In this document: positions 1 through 14,428 of the stretch, piece by piece | How the letters are laid out: each line of letters starts with the position of its first letter | Numbering within the stretch: position 1 is the stretch's first letter | Assembly: GCA_012719655.1 (NCBI GenBank) | Contig: JAAXZZ010000102.1 | Span: 1-42,514, forward strand | Origin: Gammaproteobacteria bacterium | GTDB lineage: Bacteria > Pseudomonadota > Gammaproteobacteria > Pseudomonadales > Pseudomonadaceae | Length of the DNA: 42,514 nt | Reading direction: 5' to 3' | The notes under the pieces: generated by a model | What the model was told of the DNA's origin: nothing | What the model saw: only the letters and a program-made list of their open reading frames with translations | Database searches by the model: none | Translations under genes and position numbers: made by a program

Positions 1-84
1 AAGCATTATTGATTTAAATGAATAACAATTATCACCGTCAGTGATAATTAAATAAAGAGGCGGCTTAGCCACATAAAGCAGAGC

Positions 85-111
85 AAAAAAAACCACCCGT
101 ATGGGTGGTTT
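85..111 (-). terminator. Rho-independent terminator downstream of lpxC
   Basis: Inverted repeat aaaccaccc-gtat-gggtggttt at 90-111; on the minus strand it is followed directly by a run of 8 T (a-run at 85-92 on the plus strand). Confidence 0.9.
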
Positions 112-128
112 AAATTTTAACGATTATC

Positions 129-1040
129 CTACACCGCCGCCGCAGGACGCATATAGGAAATAGGAGCTAAATTAGAGTCTGCAAAAGTGACCACTTCCCA
201 AGCATCAGTCTGCTCAAGCAGAGTTCTCAGCAGTAAGTTATTCAGCGCATGTCCGGATTTATAGCCACGGAACTCACCAATCAAACTTTTCCCTAGCAAA
301 TATAAATCACCAATGGCATCGAGAATTTTATGCTTCACAAATTCATCTTCGTAACGTAAACCGTCTTCATTGAGGACTGAATCTTCATCGACCACGATTG
401 CGTTATCGACACTGCCGCCCAAAGCAAGATTATGCGTGCGTAAAAACTCAATATCGCGCATAAAACCAAAGGTCCGCGCTCGACTGACTTCTTTTACAAA
501 CGAGGTGCTAGAAAAATCTACGCAGGCTGTTTGTGTACGCCCTTCAAACACAGGATGATCAAAGTCAATTTCAAAACCCACTTTAAAGCCTTCAAAAGGC
601 ACAAAAGTGGCGCGTTTTTCACCGTCTTCAACCGTTACTTCGCGTAAAATACGAATAAATTGTTTTGGAGCATCTTGCTCTTCTAATCCAGCGGACTGAA
701 TCAAAAACACAAAAGGTCCAGCACTGCCATCCATAATCGGCACTTCTGAAGCAGAAAGTTCAACATAAGCATTATCAATGCCTAAGCCTGCCATTGCCGA
801 TAACAGGTGCTCAACCGTATCCACTTTAACCTCGCCTTTAACCAGCGTGGTTGACATGGTGGTTTCACCGACATTTTTTGCTAAAGCGGGTATTTCCACC
901 ACAGGATCTAAATCCATGCGGCGAAATACGATGCCCGTATCCACTGCTGCCGGACGCAAAGTCAGGTAAACCTTCTCGCCTGAGTGCAAACCGATACCAG
1001 TGGCACGGATAATGTTTTTTAAGGTGCGTTGTCTAATCAT
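129..1040 (-). CDS. lpxC: UDP-3-O-acyl-N-acetylglucosamine deacetylase
   Basis: 303 aa; [63 protein letters not shown] motifs typical of LpxC; located after ftsZ as in pseudomonads. Confidence 0.97.
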   Translation of the reverse strand: MIRQRTLKNIIRATGIGLHSGEKVYLTLRPAAVDTGIVFRRMDLDPVVEIPALAKNVGETTMSTTLVKGEVKVDTVEHLLSAMAGLGIDNAYVELSASEVPIMDGSAGPFVFLIQSAGLEEQDAPKQFIRILREVTVEDGEKRATFVPFEGFKVGFEIDFDHPVFEGRTQTACVDFSSTSFVKEVSRARTFGFMRDIEFLRTHNLALGGSVDNAIVVDEDSVLNEDGLRYEDEFVKHKILDAIGDLYLLGKSLIGEFRGYKSGHALNNLLLRTLLEQTDAWEVVTFADSNLAPISYMRPAAAV

Positions 1041-1145
1041 GACTTAAGCCGCTGCTATACTGGTTGCGAATAGTTTTCAATAATGCGCAGCATCTTAACA
1101 GATGCTGCGCCAATAACGAAACTAACTCGCAATTTCCAATCCTTA

Positions 1146-2336
1146 TCAGTCTGCCTGACGTCGTAAAAACGCCGGAATATCCAAGTAATCCATCTCTTCT
1201 TGGTTGCTCGGCTTACTGGCAGTTGCTGCCGCACCATTGGCTCGACGCTGCATTGCCGGACGGTCGTAATGGTTGTAATTGACTTCCTTAGTTTCATCCA
1301 GAGCCACAGTCATAGCCGCAATGGCTGGCGCCACTTTCAAAGTATTGGTGTTGTCCACAACTTTGACTGGTTTGTCCATACGTGGATCTAAGCCTGTCGC
1401 CACCACAGTTACGTGCAACTCATCGCGCATATCTGGATCAATTACGGTACCGACTTTGACCATCGCTTCGTCTGAAGCAAAGGCTTCAATGATATTACCC
1501 ACTTCTGCGTATTCACCCAGTGACAGGTCAGGACCGGCGGTAATATTGACCAAAATACCGCGCGCGCCATTGAGATGTACATCGTCCAACAACGGATTAC
1601 GAATGGCTTCTTCGGTAGCCTCACGCGCACGGTTCGGGCCGCTGGCACAACCGGTGCCCATCATTGCCATCCCCATTTCACTCATCACCGTTTTCACGTC
1701 AGCAAAGTCAACGTTAATCATCCCAGGACGCTTGATGATGTCGGAAATACCACGCACAGCACCGGCTAGCACATCATCTGCTTTGGCAAAAGCAGACAGC
1801 AAACTGGCGTCTTTGCCTAAAATAGTCAGCAATTTTTCATTGGGAATCGTAATCAATGAATCAACATGTTCGGCCAGTAAACGAATACCTTCGTCAGCAA
1901 TTTGCAGACGACGCTTACCTTCAAAAGGGAACGGACGTGTGACGACGGCAACCGTTAAAATACCCAGCTCTTTGGCAACTTGAGCAATGATTGGCGCAGC
2001 GCCAGTGCCGGTGCCACCACCCATACCAGTGGTAATAAAGACCATATCAGTGCCTTGCAATACTTCCGCAATACGCTCGCGATCTTCTTCTGCGGCTTTA
2101 CGCCCGACTTCAGGATTGGTGCCAGCACCAAGCCCTTTCGTCACACTGGTGCCTAGTTGCAGTACGGTGCGCGCAGTGATATCACGTAATGCCTGCGCAT
2201 CGGTGTTGGCACAAATAAACTCAACACCTTCGATATTATTGGCCACCATGTGATTGACCGCATTACCACCGCCACCACCGACACCAATCACTTTTATCAC
2301 AGCACTCTGCGGAGTCTGATCAACTAATTCAAACAT
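1146..2336 (-). CDS. ftsZ: Cell division protein FtsZ
   Basis: 396 aa; GGGTGTGAAP tubulin signature, C-terminal LDIPAFLRRQAD; SD AGGAGAA upstream of ATG. Confidence 0.98.
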   Translation of the reverse strand: MFELVDQTPQSAVIKVIGVGGGGGNAVNHMVANNIEGVEFICANTDAQALRDITARTVLQLGTSVTKGLGAGTNPEVGRKAAEEDRERIAEVLQGTDMVFITTGMGGGTGTGAAPIIAQVAKELGILTVAVVTRPFPFEGKRRLQIADEGIRLLAEHVDSLITIPNEKLLTILGKDASLLSAFAKADDVLAGAVRGISDIIKRPGMINVDFADVKTVMSEMGMAMMGTGCASGPNRAREATEEAIRNPLLDDVHLNGARGILVNITAGPDLSLGEYAEVGNIIEAFASDEAMVKVGTVIDPDMRDELHVTVVATGLDPRMDKPVKVVDNTNTLKVAPAIAAMTVALDETKEVNYNHYDRPAMQRRANGAAATASKPSNQEEMDYLDIPAFLRRQAD

Positions 2337-2389
2337 AGTAATTCTCCTACCCTTCTCGTTATAGTCCAGCTTTCGCCAGTTTTATTCAT

Positions 2390-3637
2390 TTACAATTGGT
2401 TTTGTAGCCAGCGCTTGATCTTGCCAAGCAAGGCTGTTTTGTCTTCTGTTTGCTCATGGCTTTTTCCTGCCATGATTGCGCCATCTGCTTGTTTATGGAG
2501 CCCGTACACCAGTAACCCAACCGCGGTTGAATACACAGGGTTACGCACGACATCGCCAATACCTTTAACGCCTTGGGGCACTCCTAAACGCACCGGCATA
2601 TGGAAAATTTCTTCAGCCAACTCAACAGCACCTTCCATTTTCGAGGTGCCGCCGGTCAGTACGATCCCTGCAGGAATCATGTCTTCGTAACCACTGCGAC
2701 GCAGTTCAGCAAGAATCAAGGTAAACAATTCGTCATAACGCGGCTCGACCACTTCAGCTAAGGCTTGCCGAGATAATTCACGCGGTGGGCGATCACCCAC
2801 ACTTGGCACTTTAATCGTCTCGCCAGGGCCGGCTAATTTAGCCAGTGCACAGGCGTAGCGAATCTTGATCTCTTCGGCATACTGCGTCGGAGTGCGCAGC
2901 GCCATAGCGATGTCATTGGTGACCTGATCACCGGCAATCGGGATCACTGCAGTATGACGAATCGCACCTTCAGTGAAGATCGCAATATCTGAGGTACCAC
3001 CACCGATATCAACCAAGCACACACCCAGCTCTTTCTCGTCTTCGGTCAACACAGCATTGGCTGAAGCGAGCTGTTCAAGAATTACATCTTCAATTTCTAA
3101 GCCACAGCGACGCACGCACTTTTCAATATTCTGTGAGGCATTGATGGCGCAGGTCACCACGTGTACGCGCGCTTCTAAACGCACGCCGGACATCCCCAGC
3201 GGCTCACGCACACCTTCCTGCTTATCAATCACATAATCTTGCGGCAAGGTATGCAGCACTTTTTGGTCAGAAGGAATGGCGACTGCTTGTGCCGCGTCCA
3301 ACACACGCTCTAAATCAGCACGACTGACTTCACGATCACGAATCGCCACGGTGCCATCGGAGTTCTGGCTACGGATATGACTACCCGCAATGCCGACAAA
3401 CACCGAGTGAATATGGCAGTCAGCCATAATTTGCGCTTCTTCGATGGCATGCTGTACCGACTGCACAGTTGATTCGATATTAATCACTACGCCTTTTTTC
3501 AAGCCGCGGGTTGGGTGAGTCCCGATCCCAACAATGTTCAATTCACCGTCAGGAGTCACTTCGGCAACCAATGCCACAACCTTGGATGTGCCTATATCCA
3601 GACCAACAATCATGTTGTGGTTATTTTCATTTGCCAT
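2390..3637 (-). CDS. ftsA: Cell division protein FtsA
   Basis: MANENNHNMIVGLDIGTSKVVALVAEV; actin-like fold motifs, LVDIGGGTSDIAIF. Start placed at the internal ATG (3637), preceded by GAAGGAGAAA, rather than the upstream GTG of the ORF track (3655). Confidence 0.95.
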   Translation of the reverse strand: MANENNHNMIVGLDIGTSKVVALVAEVTPDGELNIVGIGTHPTRGLKKGVVINIESTVQSVQHAIEEAQIMADCHIHSVFVGIAGSHIRSQNSDGTVAIRDREVSRADLERVLDAAQAVAIPSDQKVLHTLPQDYVIDKQEGVREPLGMSGVRLEARVHVVTCAINASQNIEKCVRRCGLEIEDVILEQLASANAVLTEDEKELGVCLVDIGGGTSDIAIFTEGAIRHTAVIPIAGDQVTNDIAMALRTPTQYAEEIKIRYACALAKLAGPGETIKVPSVGDRPPRELSRQALAEVVEPRYDELFTLILAELRRSGYEDMIPAGIVLTGGTSKMEGAVELAEEIFHMPVRLGVPQGVKGIGDVVRNPVYSTAVGLLVYGLHKQADGAIMAGKSHEQTEDKTALLGKIKRWLQNQL

Positions 3638-3651
3638 TAACTTTTTCTCCT

Positions 3652-4503
3652 TCACTGTGCCACCACCGCTGTAGTTTCACTTGCTGTCGGGGCGCGCCAT
3701 GCCACAGCCAAGCCATTGGCATAGCGCAAATCAACCCGTTCAATTTTATCAATCTGCTCTTTCAGCTCTTTCTCATAAACCACAGCAAAACGACGCATTT
3801 TCTCTACGAGGTGATCGCGGCCAAACAGCACCTGTAAACCTGTTTGGGTGGTTACAAACCAACTACCACGCTCACGCATTTCTAACTGTTTAATCGAATA
3901 ACCCAGTGGCCTTAAGGCTTGGCTAAAGATCAAATACTGCTGCATCACACGCTGCTGGGTGTCTTTTGGACCAGACAACTGTGGCAAGTTGGCGTATGCC
4001 TGCACATCTAGCACAGTAAACAAATGTCCCTGCGTGCTGAGCAACGCTTCTTCGCCCCAGCGAGCCACTGGCAATTCTTCTTGCACTATCACCTGCAGTT
4101 GGTCCGGCCAAATCCGGCTCACCTCAGCATGAGCAATCCAAGGTAAGTTTTCTAAAGCATTACGCACCGCAGCAATATCAACCGACAAAAACAAGTCTGT
4201 GCTATAGGGCATCAACTCTTTTTGTACGGCCTGTTGGTTAACCGCACTCAACTCACCGAGCACCCGGATTGTCGAAATAGGCGGATTAACATGCGGTTGC
4301 AGCAGCTGCCAAAACCGATCGGCACTGAGCAGCAGCGCCAGCAATACAATCGCCAAGAGCAAGCGTCCAAGCAGCGTCCAGTTTGGCTTGGGCCACTGCC
4401 GCGGGGTTTTCTGTACGGCAGCACGACGCGCTCCGCGAGCAGGCGCTTGACGCGATGCTCCACGTTGAGCGGCAGTCTTTTTGTGCTGCTGTAGGTTACT
4501 CAT
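3652..4503 (-). CDS. ftsQ: Cell division protein FtsQ
   Basis: 283 aa; single N-terminal TM segment, POTRA-like ISTIRVLGELSAVNQQAVQKEL, dcw position between ddlB and ftsA. Confidence 0.93.
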   Translation of the reverse strand: MSNLQQHKKTAAQRGASRQAPARGARRAAVQKTPRQWPKPNWTLLGRLLLAIVLLALLLSADRFWQLLQPHVNPPISTIRVLGELSAVNQQAVQKELMPYSTDLFLSVDIAAVRNALENLPWIAHAEVSRIWPDQLQVIVQEELPVARWGEEALLSTQGHLFTVLDVQAYANLPQLSGPKDTQQRVMQQYLIFSQALRPLGYSIKQLEMRERGSWFVTTQTGLQVLFGRDHLVEKMRRFAVVYEKELKEQIDKIERVDLRYANGLAVAWRAPTASETTAVVAQ

Positions 4504-4507
4504 TGAC

Positions 4508-6886
<2,379 letters not shown>

Positions 6887-6894
<8 letters not shown>

Positions 6895-7960
6895 GAGCCA
6901 CCTCCAAACACACAGCGACAACCTGCTGCGTAGCATCGGGCTGCGCCAATAAGCGCGCTTGTTCACCCATGGTTTTAATGCGTTGTTTATCCATCAGTAC
7001 CTCTTTGAACTGAGCAGCTAAACGGTCTGCATCAGTAGTATGTTGTGGCAACAAGACCGCTGCGCCTTGTTTTGCCAAAAATTCGGCATTACGGGTTTGG
7101 TGATCATCAATGGCATGCGGCAGAGGCACTAAAAACGATGCTAAACCAGCGGCGGCCAACTCACTCACCGTCAGCGCACCAGCACGGCAGACCACTAAAT
7201 CCGCCCAACCATAAGCCAGCGCCATATCACTAATACACGGCACCACCTGCGCCTCAACCGCAGCGGCTTGATAGCGTTCACGGGTCACTTGATCATTATT
7301 GCGTCCGGCTTGATGGGTCACCTGCGGACGCACATCAACAGGCAACTGAGCCAAGGCTGCTGGTAATAATTTGTTCAGTGGCTCAGCGCCTAAGCTGCCG
7401 CCCAGTACTAATACATTGACCGCACGTCCTTGCAGACCATTGCGTGGTGTTTCTAAAAACAACGATGAGCGCACCGGATTGCCAGTGGTGACACAGTTTT
7501 TGCGCCGCTTAAAGGTGTTAGGGAAAGCTTCACACACACGCGTAGCAAAGCTTGCCAGCAAACGATTAGCGGTGCCGACCACAGCGTTTTGCTCATGAAT
7601 GACTAGGGGAATACCAACCATTCTTGCCGCGAGACCACCAGGGCCGGTGACATAGCCACCAAAGCCCAATACACACACAGGCTGCAATTGACGCATTAAG
7701 CTTTTGGCCTGCCACAAGGCGGCCAACAATTTAAAGGGTGCTGTCAGCAATGCAGCAAAACCTTTACCGCGTAGACCATCAACCTTTAAGGTGTGCAACG
7801 TAAAACCTGCCGCTGGTACCAGCTCATTTTCAATACCACGGCCCGCACCCAGCCAATGCACTTGATAGCCACGCGCTTTAAACTCTTCAGCGCAAGCCAA
7901 AGCTGGAAACACATGACCACCGGTGCCTGCCGCCATAATTAGAATATTACCGCGCATCAC
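6887..7960 (-). CDS. murG: UDP-N-acetylglucosamine--N-acetylmuramyl-(pentapeptide) pyrophosphoryl-undecaprenol N-acetylglucosamine transferase
   Basis: 357 aa; [34 protein letters not shown]. Confidence 0.97.
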
Positions 7961-9167
7961 GCACCCCCTTGGCCATCGCCGCGATTTGCGCTTTGCTCAT
8001 CGAGTCAGAGGACAGCAGCAAGGTGCGGCGCTCCCATTCAATGCGCAGCAGGATTGCCAAACTGATGCAACACACCACCAGCGAGCTACCGCCATAACTA
8101 ATAAACGGCAAGGTCAAACCTTTAGTCGGTAGCAATCCAGTATTGACACCCAGATTAATCACCACTTGAGCAATCCACAGCAGGGCCAAGCCATAGGCCA
8201 CATAAGCACTGTAATATTTCTTTGCTTGCTCAGCCCAAACGCCGATGTATAAAGCACGCACGCTAACAAACAGAAACCGCGCCAACGTTAACAGGGCTCC
8301 GATCATGCCGAGTTCTTCTGCCAAAACAGAAAAAACAAAGTCGGTGTGCGCCTCAGGTAAGAAAAATTGCTTTTGGATACTGTTGCCTAAGCCCAGTCCT
8401 AACCACTCACCGCGACCAAAGCTGATCAACGCCTGGGTTAACTGATAGCCACTGCCGTACTGGTCTTGCCAAGGGTTAGTGAAGTTAGTGAGACGCGCGA
8501 TGCGGTAACTTTCAAACTGCACCACGTACCAAAGCAAACCACACAAGGCAAACAGCAAGGGCACTGATACACGCAAACCAACGCCGCCTAAAAAGAACAT
8601 CCCCACGATACTGCCAGCCCTCACTACTGTGGCGCCAAAGTCTGGTTCAAGGATCAGCAACCCGCCCATTGCAACCAAGATCACTAAAGGTTTGAATAGA
8701 CCAATAAACTGATACTGCACTTGCTCTTTACGTCGTACTAAATAACCGGCAATAAAAATCACCATAAACAACTTAGCCAGCTCTGATGGCTGGATATTAA
8801 AAATACCCGCACCTAACCAGCGTTTTGAGCCATTTACTTCACGGCCAATCCCCGGTATCAACACCAGAACAAGCAACAAAAAAGCCAATCCTAATAACCA
8901 ACCGCTGTAACGCTCCCACATCGACATGGGCACAAATAAAGTTAAACCACCGGCAATTAAGGCCAGTACGATATACACCAGATGGCGGACAAAGTAGTGG
9001 TAGGTGTTGCCATTATTAATTTCTGCAACGGAGGCGGATGCCGAAGCAATCATCACCAAACCAATACCCATCAATAACGCACAAGCGGTTAACAGCGGAA
9101 AATCGATATCGACTTGGTTGTTATGGCGCCAAGGTGACGGCAGCGACAGCATATCAAGCAGGCTCAT
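7947..9167 (-). CDS. ftsW: Peptidoglycan glycosyltransferase FtsW (SEDS family)
   Basis: 406 aa; multiple TM segments, GREVNGSKRWLGAGIFNIQPSELAKL, LPEAHTDFVFSVLAEELG, PFISYGGSSLV. Confidence 0.97.
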   Translation of the reverse strand: MSLLDMLSLPSPWRHNNQVDIDFPLLTACALLMGIGLVMIASASASVAEINNGNTYHYFVRHLVYIVLALIAGGLTLFVPMSMWERYSGWLLGLAFLLLVLVLIPGIGREVNGSKRWLGAGIFNIQPSELAKLFMVIFIAGYLVRRKEQVQYQFIGLFKPLVILVAMGGLLILEPDFGATVVRAGSIVGMFFLGGVGLRVSVPLLFALCGLLWYVVQFESYRIARLTNFTNPWQDQYGSGYQLTQALISFGRGEWLGLGLGNSIQKQFFLPEAHTDFVFSVLAEELGMIGALLTLARFLFVSVRALYIGVWAEQAKKYYSAYVAYGLALLWIAQVVINLGVNTGLLPTKGLTLPFISYGGSSLVVCCISLAILLRIEWERRTLLLSSDSMSKAQIAAMAKGVRDAR

Positions 9168-10504
9168 AGCAACCTCCCGACAGCTTGGGCAAACAACTCA
9201 CCACGCTCTTCAAAGTTTTTAAACATATCCAAGCTCGCGCAGGCCGGCGCCAATAACACTGAATCACCTGACTCGGCGAGCTGCGCTGCTTTAAGCACAG
9301 CCTCTTGTAAAGTAGTTACCTGTTCAATCTGCACAGTGCCAGCCAGCGCATCAGCGACACGCTGTGCATCACGTCCCAGCACGACAACTGCACGACAATA
9401 CTGTGCCACCGGTGCTTTTAAGCTTGAGAAGTCCGCACCTTTGCCATCACCACCAGCAATCAACACCAGTTTCCCTGAATCACCAGCACCGAGACCCTCA
9501 ATAGCCGCTAAGGCCGCGCCAACGTTGGTCGCTTTAGAATCGTTGTACCACTGCACACCCTGTACAGTGCGCAGCCATTGACAGCGATGCTCAAGTCCAG
9601 CAAAGGCTTGCAAAGCCGCCAACATCGGTGCCATCGGCAGGTTCATGGCAGTGCCAATGGCAAGTGCAGCCAATGCATTGGCTTGGTTATGGCGGCCGCG
9701 AATTTTCAGCTGATTGACAGGCAACAACAATTGATCGCCATAGGCTAAGTAGGTTTCAGTGTTGTGCTCACGCAGACCAAACTCACCAACAGCAGGTACA
9801 GACAGACCAAAAGCAATCACTTTAGCGTCTGTGTGCGGCGGCTGCGAAGCAGCATCATCGCGATTGATCACCACGGTGTGTGCATGGTTAAAGATACGTT
9901 GTTTGGCCGCGATATAACCCTTTAGATCAGCATAACGGTCCATGTGATCTTCACTGATATTCAAGCAGACTGCGACACGTGCTTGCAGATGCGAGGTGGT
10001 TTCCAGCTGAAAACTAGAGAGTTCCAGCACATACACATCCACCGCATCATCGAGCAGATCAAGGGCTGGCACGCCTAAGTTGCCGCCCACCGCAACAGTT
10101 AAGCCAGCGGCAGCAAACATCTGCCCCACCAAGGTGGTGACTGTGCTTTTCGCATTGGAACCGGTGATGGCCACAATTGGTGCCCGCGCGTGCTGAGCAA
10201 ACACATCAATATCACCAGAAATACTGACGCCCTTAGCGATCGCTGCTTGAATGGCTGGCGTACTCAAGGCGAGGCCTGGACTGACATAGAGCACCTGCGC
10301 GGCAGCCAATAACTCCACAGACAAGGGCCCGCAATGCACCGCAACCTGCGGATAGTCACGCTGCAACGCCGCCAACTCGGGTGGATTTTCACGGCTATCA
10401 GCGACGGCAAAAGGCTCGCCTTGGCGCGCTAAAAAACGCACCAACGACAAGCCGCTTTTGCCCAGGCCAACCACGACCTGTGGTTGCTGATCCATAGTCT
10501 GCAC
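9164..10504 (-). CDS. murD: UDP-N-acetylmuramoylalanine--D-glutamate ligase
   Basis: 446 aa; VVVGLGKSGLSLVRFLA, ITGSNAKSTVTTLV, YNDSKATNVGAALAAIEGL. Confidence 0.97.
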   Translation of the reverse strand: MQTMDQQPQVVVGLGKSGLSLVRFLARQGEPFAVADSRENPPELAALQRDYPQVAVHCGPLSVELLAAAQVLYVSPGLALSTPAIQAAIAKGVSISGDIDVFAQHARAPIVAITGSNAKSTVTTLVGQMFAAAGLTVAVGGNLGVPALDLLDDAVDVYVLELSSFQLETTSHLQARVAVCLNISEDHMDRYADLKGYIAAKQRIFNHAHTVVINRDDAASQPPHTDAKVIAFGLSVPAVGEFGLREHNTETYLAYGDQLLLPVNQLKIRGRHNQANALAALAIGTAMNLPMAPMLAALQAFAGLEHRCQWLRTVQGVQWYNDSKATNVGAALAAIEGLGAGDSGKLVLIAGGDGKGADFSSLKAPVAQYCRAVVVLGRDAQRVADALAGTVQIEQVTTLQEAVLKAAQLAESGDSVLLAPACASLDMFKNFEERGELFAQAVGRLL

Positions 10505-10508
10505 CTGC

Positions 10509-11591
10509 TTACCTCAATTTCAAGGTGGCGAGTCCCACCAACACGAGAACAACAGTGATAATCCAGAAACGCACGATCACGCGTGGCTCTGGCCAACCTT
10601 TCAACTCAAAATGGTGATGAATGGGGGCCATGCGAAATACGCGCTTACCCGTTAACTTAAAGGAAGCGACTTGAATCACTACCGACAAGGTTTCCACCAC
10701 GAACACACCGCCCATAATGAACAGCACAATCTCTTGGCGCACCATGACCGCCACAGTACCGAGCGCCGCACCTAAAGCTAAGGCACCGACATCACCCATA
10801 AAGACTTGCGCTGGGTAAGTGTTAAACCACAAGAAACCTAAGCCCGCGCCAACCAGTGCGCCGCAGAAAATAATCAGCTCACCGACACCTGGCACATAGG
10901 GAATAAACAGGTACTGGGCAAAACTCACATGACCTGACACATAGGCAAAAATACCCAGTGCTCCACCCACCAATACAGTGGGCAGAATAGCTAGGCCGTC
11001 TAAGCCATCGGTTAAGTTGACCGCATTGCTGGTACCGACAATCACCAGATACGTAAGGACAATAAATCCAGCGCCCAACGGAATACTGATGTCTTTTAAG
11101 AACGGCACAATTAATGCTGTTTCTGCTGGGGTTTGTGCGGTGAAATACAGAACGAATGCCGCGGCCAAACCAAACACCGACTGCCAAAAGTACTTCCAAC
11201 GTCCGGGCAAGCCGCGAGAGTTTTTCTCAACCACTTTGCGGTAATCATCCACCCAACCAATGGCACCAAAAAATACGGTTACCAGCAATACAATCCACAC
11301 ATAGCGATTACTCAGATCCGCCCACAGCAAGGTACTGATCGTGATCGAAGCCAAAATCAAAGCACCACCCATGGTCGGTGTGCCAGATTTAGACAAGTGT
11401 GATTGTGGTCCATCATTTCGTACCGATTGACCAATTTGCAAGTTACGCAAGGTGCGGATCATTTTTGGCCCAAGCCACAATGACATCACTAATGCCGTGA
11501 GCACACCAAAAATCCCGCGCAGAGTCAGGTACTGAAAGACCGCAAATCCTTTGTAGTACTGCTGTAAGTACTCCGCCAATAAAAGCAACAT
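10509..11591 (-). CDS. mraY: Phospho-N-acetylmuramoyl-pentapeptide transferase
   Basis: 360 aa; [69 protein letters not shown]. Confidence 0.98.
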   Translation of the reverse strand: MLLLLAEYLQQYYKGFAVFQYLTLRGIFGVLTALVMSLWLGPKMIRTLRNLQIGQSVRNDGPQSHLSKSGTPTMGGALILASITISTLLWADLSNRYVWIVLLVTVFFGAIGWVDDYRKVVEKNSRGLPGRWKYFWQSVFGLAAAFVLYFTAQTPAETALIVPFLKDISIPLGAGFIVLTYLVIVGTSNAVNLTDGLDGLAILPTVLVGGALGIFAYVSGHVSFAQYLFIPYVPGVGELIIFCGALVGAGLGFLWFNTYPAQVFMGDVGALALGAALGTVAVMVRQEIVLFIMGGVFVVETLSVVIQVASFKLTGKRVFRMAPIHHHFELKGWPEPRVIVRFWIITVVLVLVGLATLKLR

Positions 11592-12967
11592 CAGAGTGTT
11601 TCCCCTAAACCAGTGCGCAGTGCATCGACAACCTTTTCCATTGCTGCACTGCGTGAACCTTTAATTAAAAGTGTTGCAGGACCGCTGACTTGCGCCAGCA
11701 GCGCCTCGATCAGACTGTTTTGTTCTAGAAAGTGCCCTGAGACGCCATAATATTGTGCAATCGCATGTTGCATCAGCGGTCCCACTGCATAAACAGCATC
11801 CACTTTGCCATTGGCATAAGCGCCAACCTGCGCATGCTCTTGCTCTGCCCATGTGCCCAACTCGCCCATGTCACCCAGCACTAAGATGCGCTGACCTGGC
11901 ATATTTTCCAAAACATCAATCGCCGCGCGAATCGAAGCAGGGTTAGCGTTGTAGCTGTCATCAATCAACTGCACATGGTTGGCACAGGTATGCACCACAC
12001 TGCGGCCAGAGATTGCGTTCATGCTTTCCAAGCCTTGTTTAATTGCCGTCAGTGGCACACCTAAAGCATAGGCCGCTGCCGTGGCAGCTAAAGCATTACT
12101 GACATTATGCAAGCCCAATACCGCCAACTGAATAAAGCACTCACCCGCAACTCCATGTAGATTAAAACCCATGCGCCCTTGTGCATTACTGCTAATGGCG
12201 CTGGCGTAGACATCAGCGGCGGGATTGCTAGTGGAAAAGCTGAGTACTTGGCACACCGTATTACGTGTACGCCATTGCTCAAAAGCAACGTCATCCAGAT
12301 TAAGAACAGCAGTATGCTCGGCGCCTAAACCATCAAGAATCTCACCTTTGGCTAAAACAATTTGCTCAGGACCACCAAACTCACCCGCATGCGCCATCCC
12401 AGCATTACTGATCACTGCCACCATTGGCTGAACGAGCGCAGCGGTATAGGCAATTTCACCCAGACGCGAAGCGCCTAACTCAACCACCGCGGCGCGATGC
12501 TGAGCATTGAGCTCTAACAGAGTGAACGGCACACCCAACTCATTATTAAGGTTGCCACGCGTGGCCAACACCGCCGTTGCCCCCAAAGCACTGCGACAGA
12601 TACTGGCAAGCATTTCTTTTACTGTGGTTTTACCACTGGAGCCAGTCACAGCAACCGTCTTGCCGTTAAACTGCTGGCGATTAAGCAAGGCGATTTGTCC
12701 CAATGCAATCCGTGTATCAGCAACAACTAACTGCGGAATGGCCACATCAGCAGCAAGGTCTTCAACCACAGCCGCCACTGCACCCCGCTTAGCCACATCA
12801 GCTAAATAGCTATGGCCGTCAAAAAACTCACCACGCAAAGCCACAAACAGCTGCCCACTGGCCACTTTGCGGCTGTCGCTACTGAGTGAGCTAAACTCAG
12901 CATCAGCACCGATGAGGCGCGCATTGAGCGGCTTAACCAACTGGCTTAATTGCAATGATTTAAACAT
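11591..12967 (-). CDS. murF: UDP-N-acetylmuramoyl-tripeptide--D-alanyl-D-alanine ligase
   Basis: 458 aa; [41 protein letters not shown]. Confidence 0.96.
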   Translation of the reverse strand: MFKSLQLSQLVKPLNARLIGADAEFSSLSSDSRKVASGQLFVALRGEFFDGHSYLADVAKRGAVAAVVEDLAADVAIPQLVVADTRIALGQIALLNRQQFNGKTVAVTGSSGKTTVKEMLASICRSALGATAVLATRGNLNNELGVPFTLLELNAQHRAAVVELGASRLGEIAYTAALVQPMVAVISNAGMAHAGEFGGPEQIVLAKGEILDGLGAEHTAVLNLDDVAFEQWRTRNTVCQVLSFSTSNPAADVYASAISSNAQGRMGFNLHGVAGECFIQLAVLGLHNVSNALAATAAAYALGVPLTAIKQGLESMNAISGRSVVHTCANHVQLIDDSYNANPASIRAAIDVLENMPGQRILVLGDMGELGTWAEQEHAQVGAYANGKVDAVYAVGPLMQHAIAQYYGVSGHFLEQNSLIEALLAQVSGPATLLIKGSRSAAMEKVVDALRTGLGETL

Positions 12968-14428
12968 TGTCCACCTGCCATGCAGCTAGCGCCTGCTGTG
13001 CTTGCTCGATATCAGAAAAATGCTGACGCACTTGTTTTATCTCTTGGTAATCTTCATGGCCTTTACCGGCCAAAACAATGACATCTTCACGGCGCGCCTG
13101 GGCAATAATTTGCGCAATAGCAGCAGCGCGTCCGGCCACTTCACTAACCTGGGCATCGGCGCTAAAACCGCTCAATACTGCCGCACGAATCTGCGCTGGA
13201 TCTTCCCCGCGCGGATTATCATCGGTGACCACTGCGGCATCCGCTAAGCGTCCCACTACCTCTGCCATTAGTGGTCGCTTACCGGCGTCACGATCACCGC
13301 CACAACCGAATAGACACAGCAAACGTCCGTTCGGCGCAACATGCGGGCGCAAAGCTGTAAGCACTTGTTCTAAAGCATCAGGGGTATGCGCATAATCAAC
13401 CACGACGAGCGGTTGTTGCTGTCCACCCAGCACCTGCATACGCCCAGCAGGACCTTGCAACTTAGGGATCACTGCCAATGCTTGCTCAAGGGAATAGCCT
13501 AAGCCTAACAAAGCGCCAATCACCGCTAATACATTACTTAAATTAAAACGACCAATCAGCGGGCTGGACAAATTACCTTCGCCCTGCGCAGTCACCACCT
13601 CTGCTTGTATGCCAGTAGCGCTAAAGCGCACATTGCGGCAATAAACAGTGGCGCTGGCGTCAGTCAAGCTATAGGTAATCAAACGTGCTGCGCTGTCTTT
13701 TGCAGCCAGCTCACGGCCAAAGGCATCATCCAAATTCAAGACTCTTGCCCGTAACTCTGGCCAGTTAAATAAGCGCGCCTTAGTCTCTGCGTAAGCCTGC
13801 ATCGAACCGTGGTAGTCCAAGTGATCGCGAGTCAAGTTGGTTAACACGGCCACCGACACTTTAACAGCGGCAATACGATGCTGCGCCAAACCATGGGAGG
13901 AGACTTCCATCGCGACAGCTTTCGCACCAGCATTTTTCAGATCAGCTAACGTGGCTTGCACTGCCAACGGATCTGGCGTGGGGAACTGACTACTGATTAA
14001 ATTGCCATAAAACCCGCTGCCTAAAGTACCGATCAAGCCGCAGCGCTGACCGAGCAAGTCTAGCCCTTGTGCTAATAACTGGGTGACACTGGTTTTACCA
14101 TTGGTACCCGTTACCGCGACAATGCGCATGGCTCGGCTCGGCTCGCCATAAAAGCGTCCAGCAATTTCAGAAAGCTGGGCTTGCAGGCCATTAATAGGCA
14201 GCAGCAAGGCTTCACTGTCATACATCGGCAAAGCATCGCCCGCTTCATAGGCGACTGCAGCCGCACCCCGTGCAATAGCATCACCAATGTAATCACGTCC
14301 GTCTTGCTGATTGCCGGTCACGGCTAAAAACAAGTCGCCAGGACGTACTTTTCGGCTGTCAATGGTCAATTCACGAATCAGCGTTGAACTGGGTGCTTGC
14401 GCAAATAATTGGTTTAGAGGCATTGCCA

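Noticed and set aside
1279-1983. 234-aa plus-strand ORF opposite ftsZ
   Set aside because: Fully antisense to an unmistakable ftsZ reading frame; composition is Ser/Thr/Pro-rich as expected from a shadow ORF.
10879-11402. Several ORFs of 60-106 aa overlapping mraY on both strands
   Set aside because: Overlap the conserved mraY frame and show no family features.
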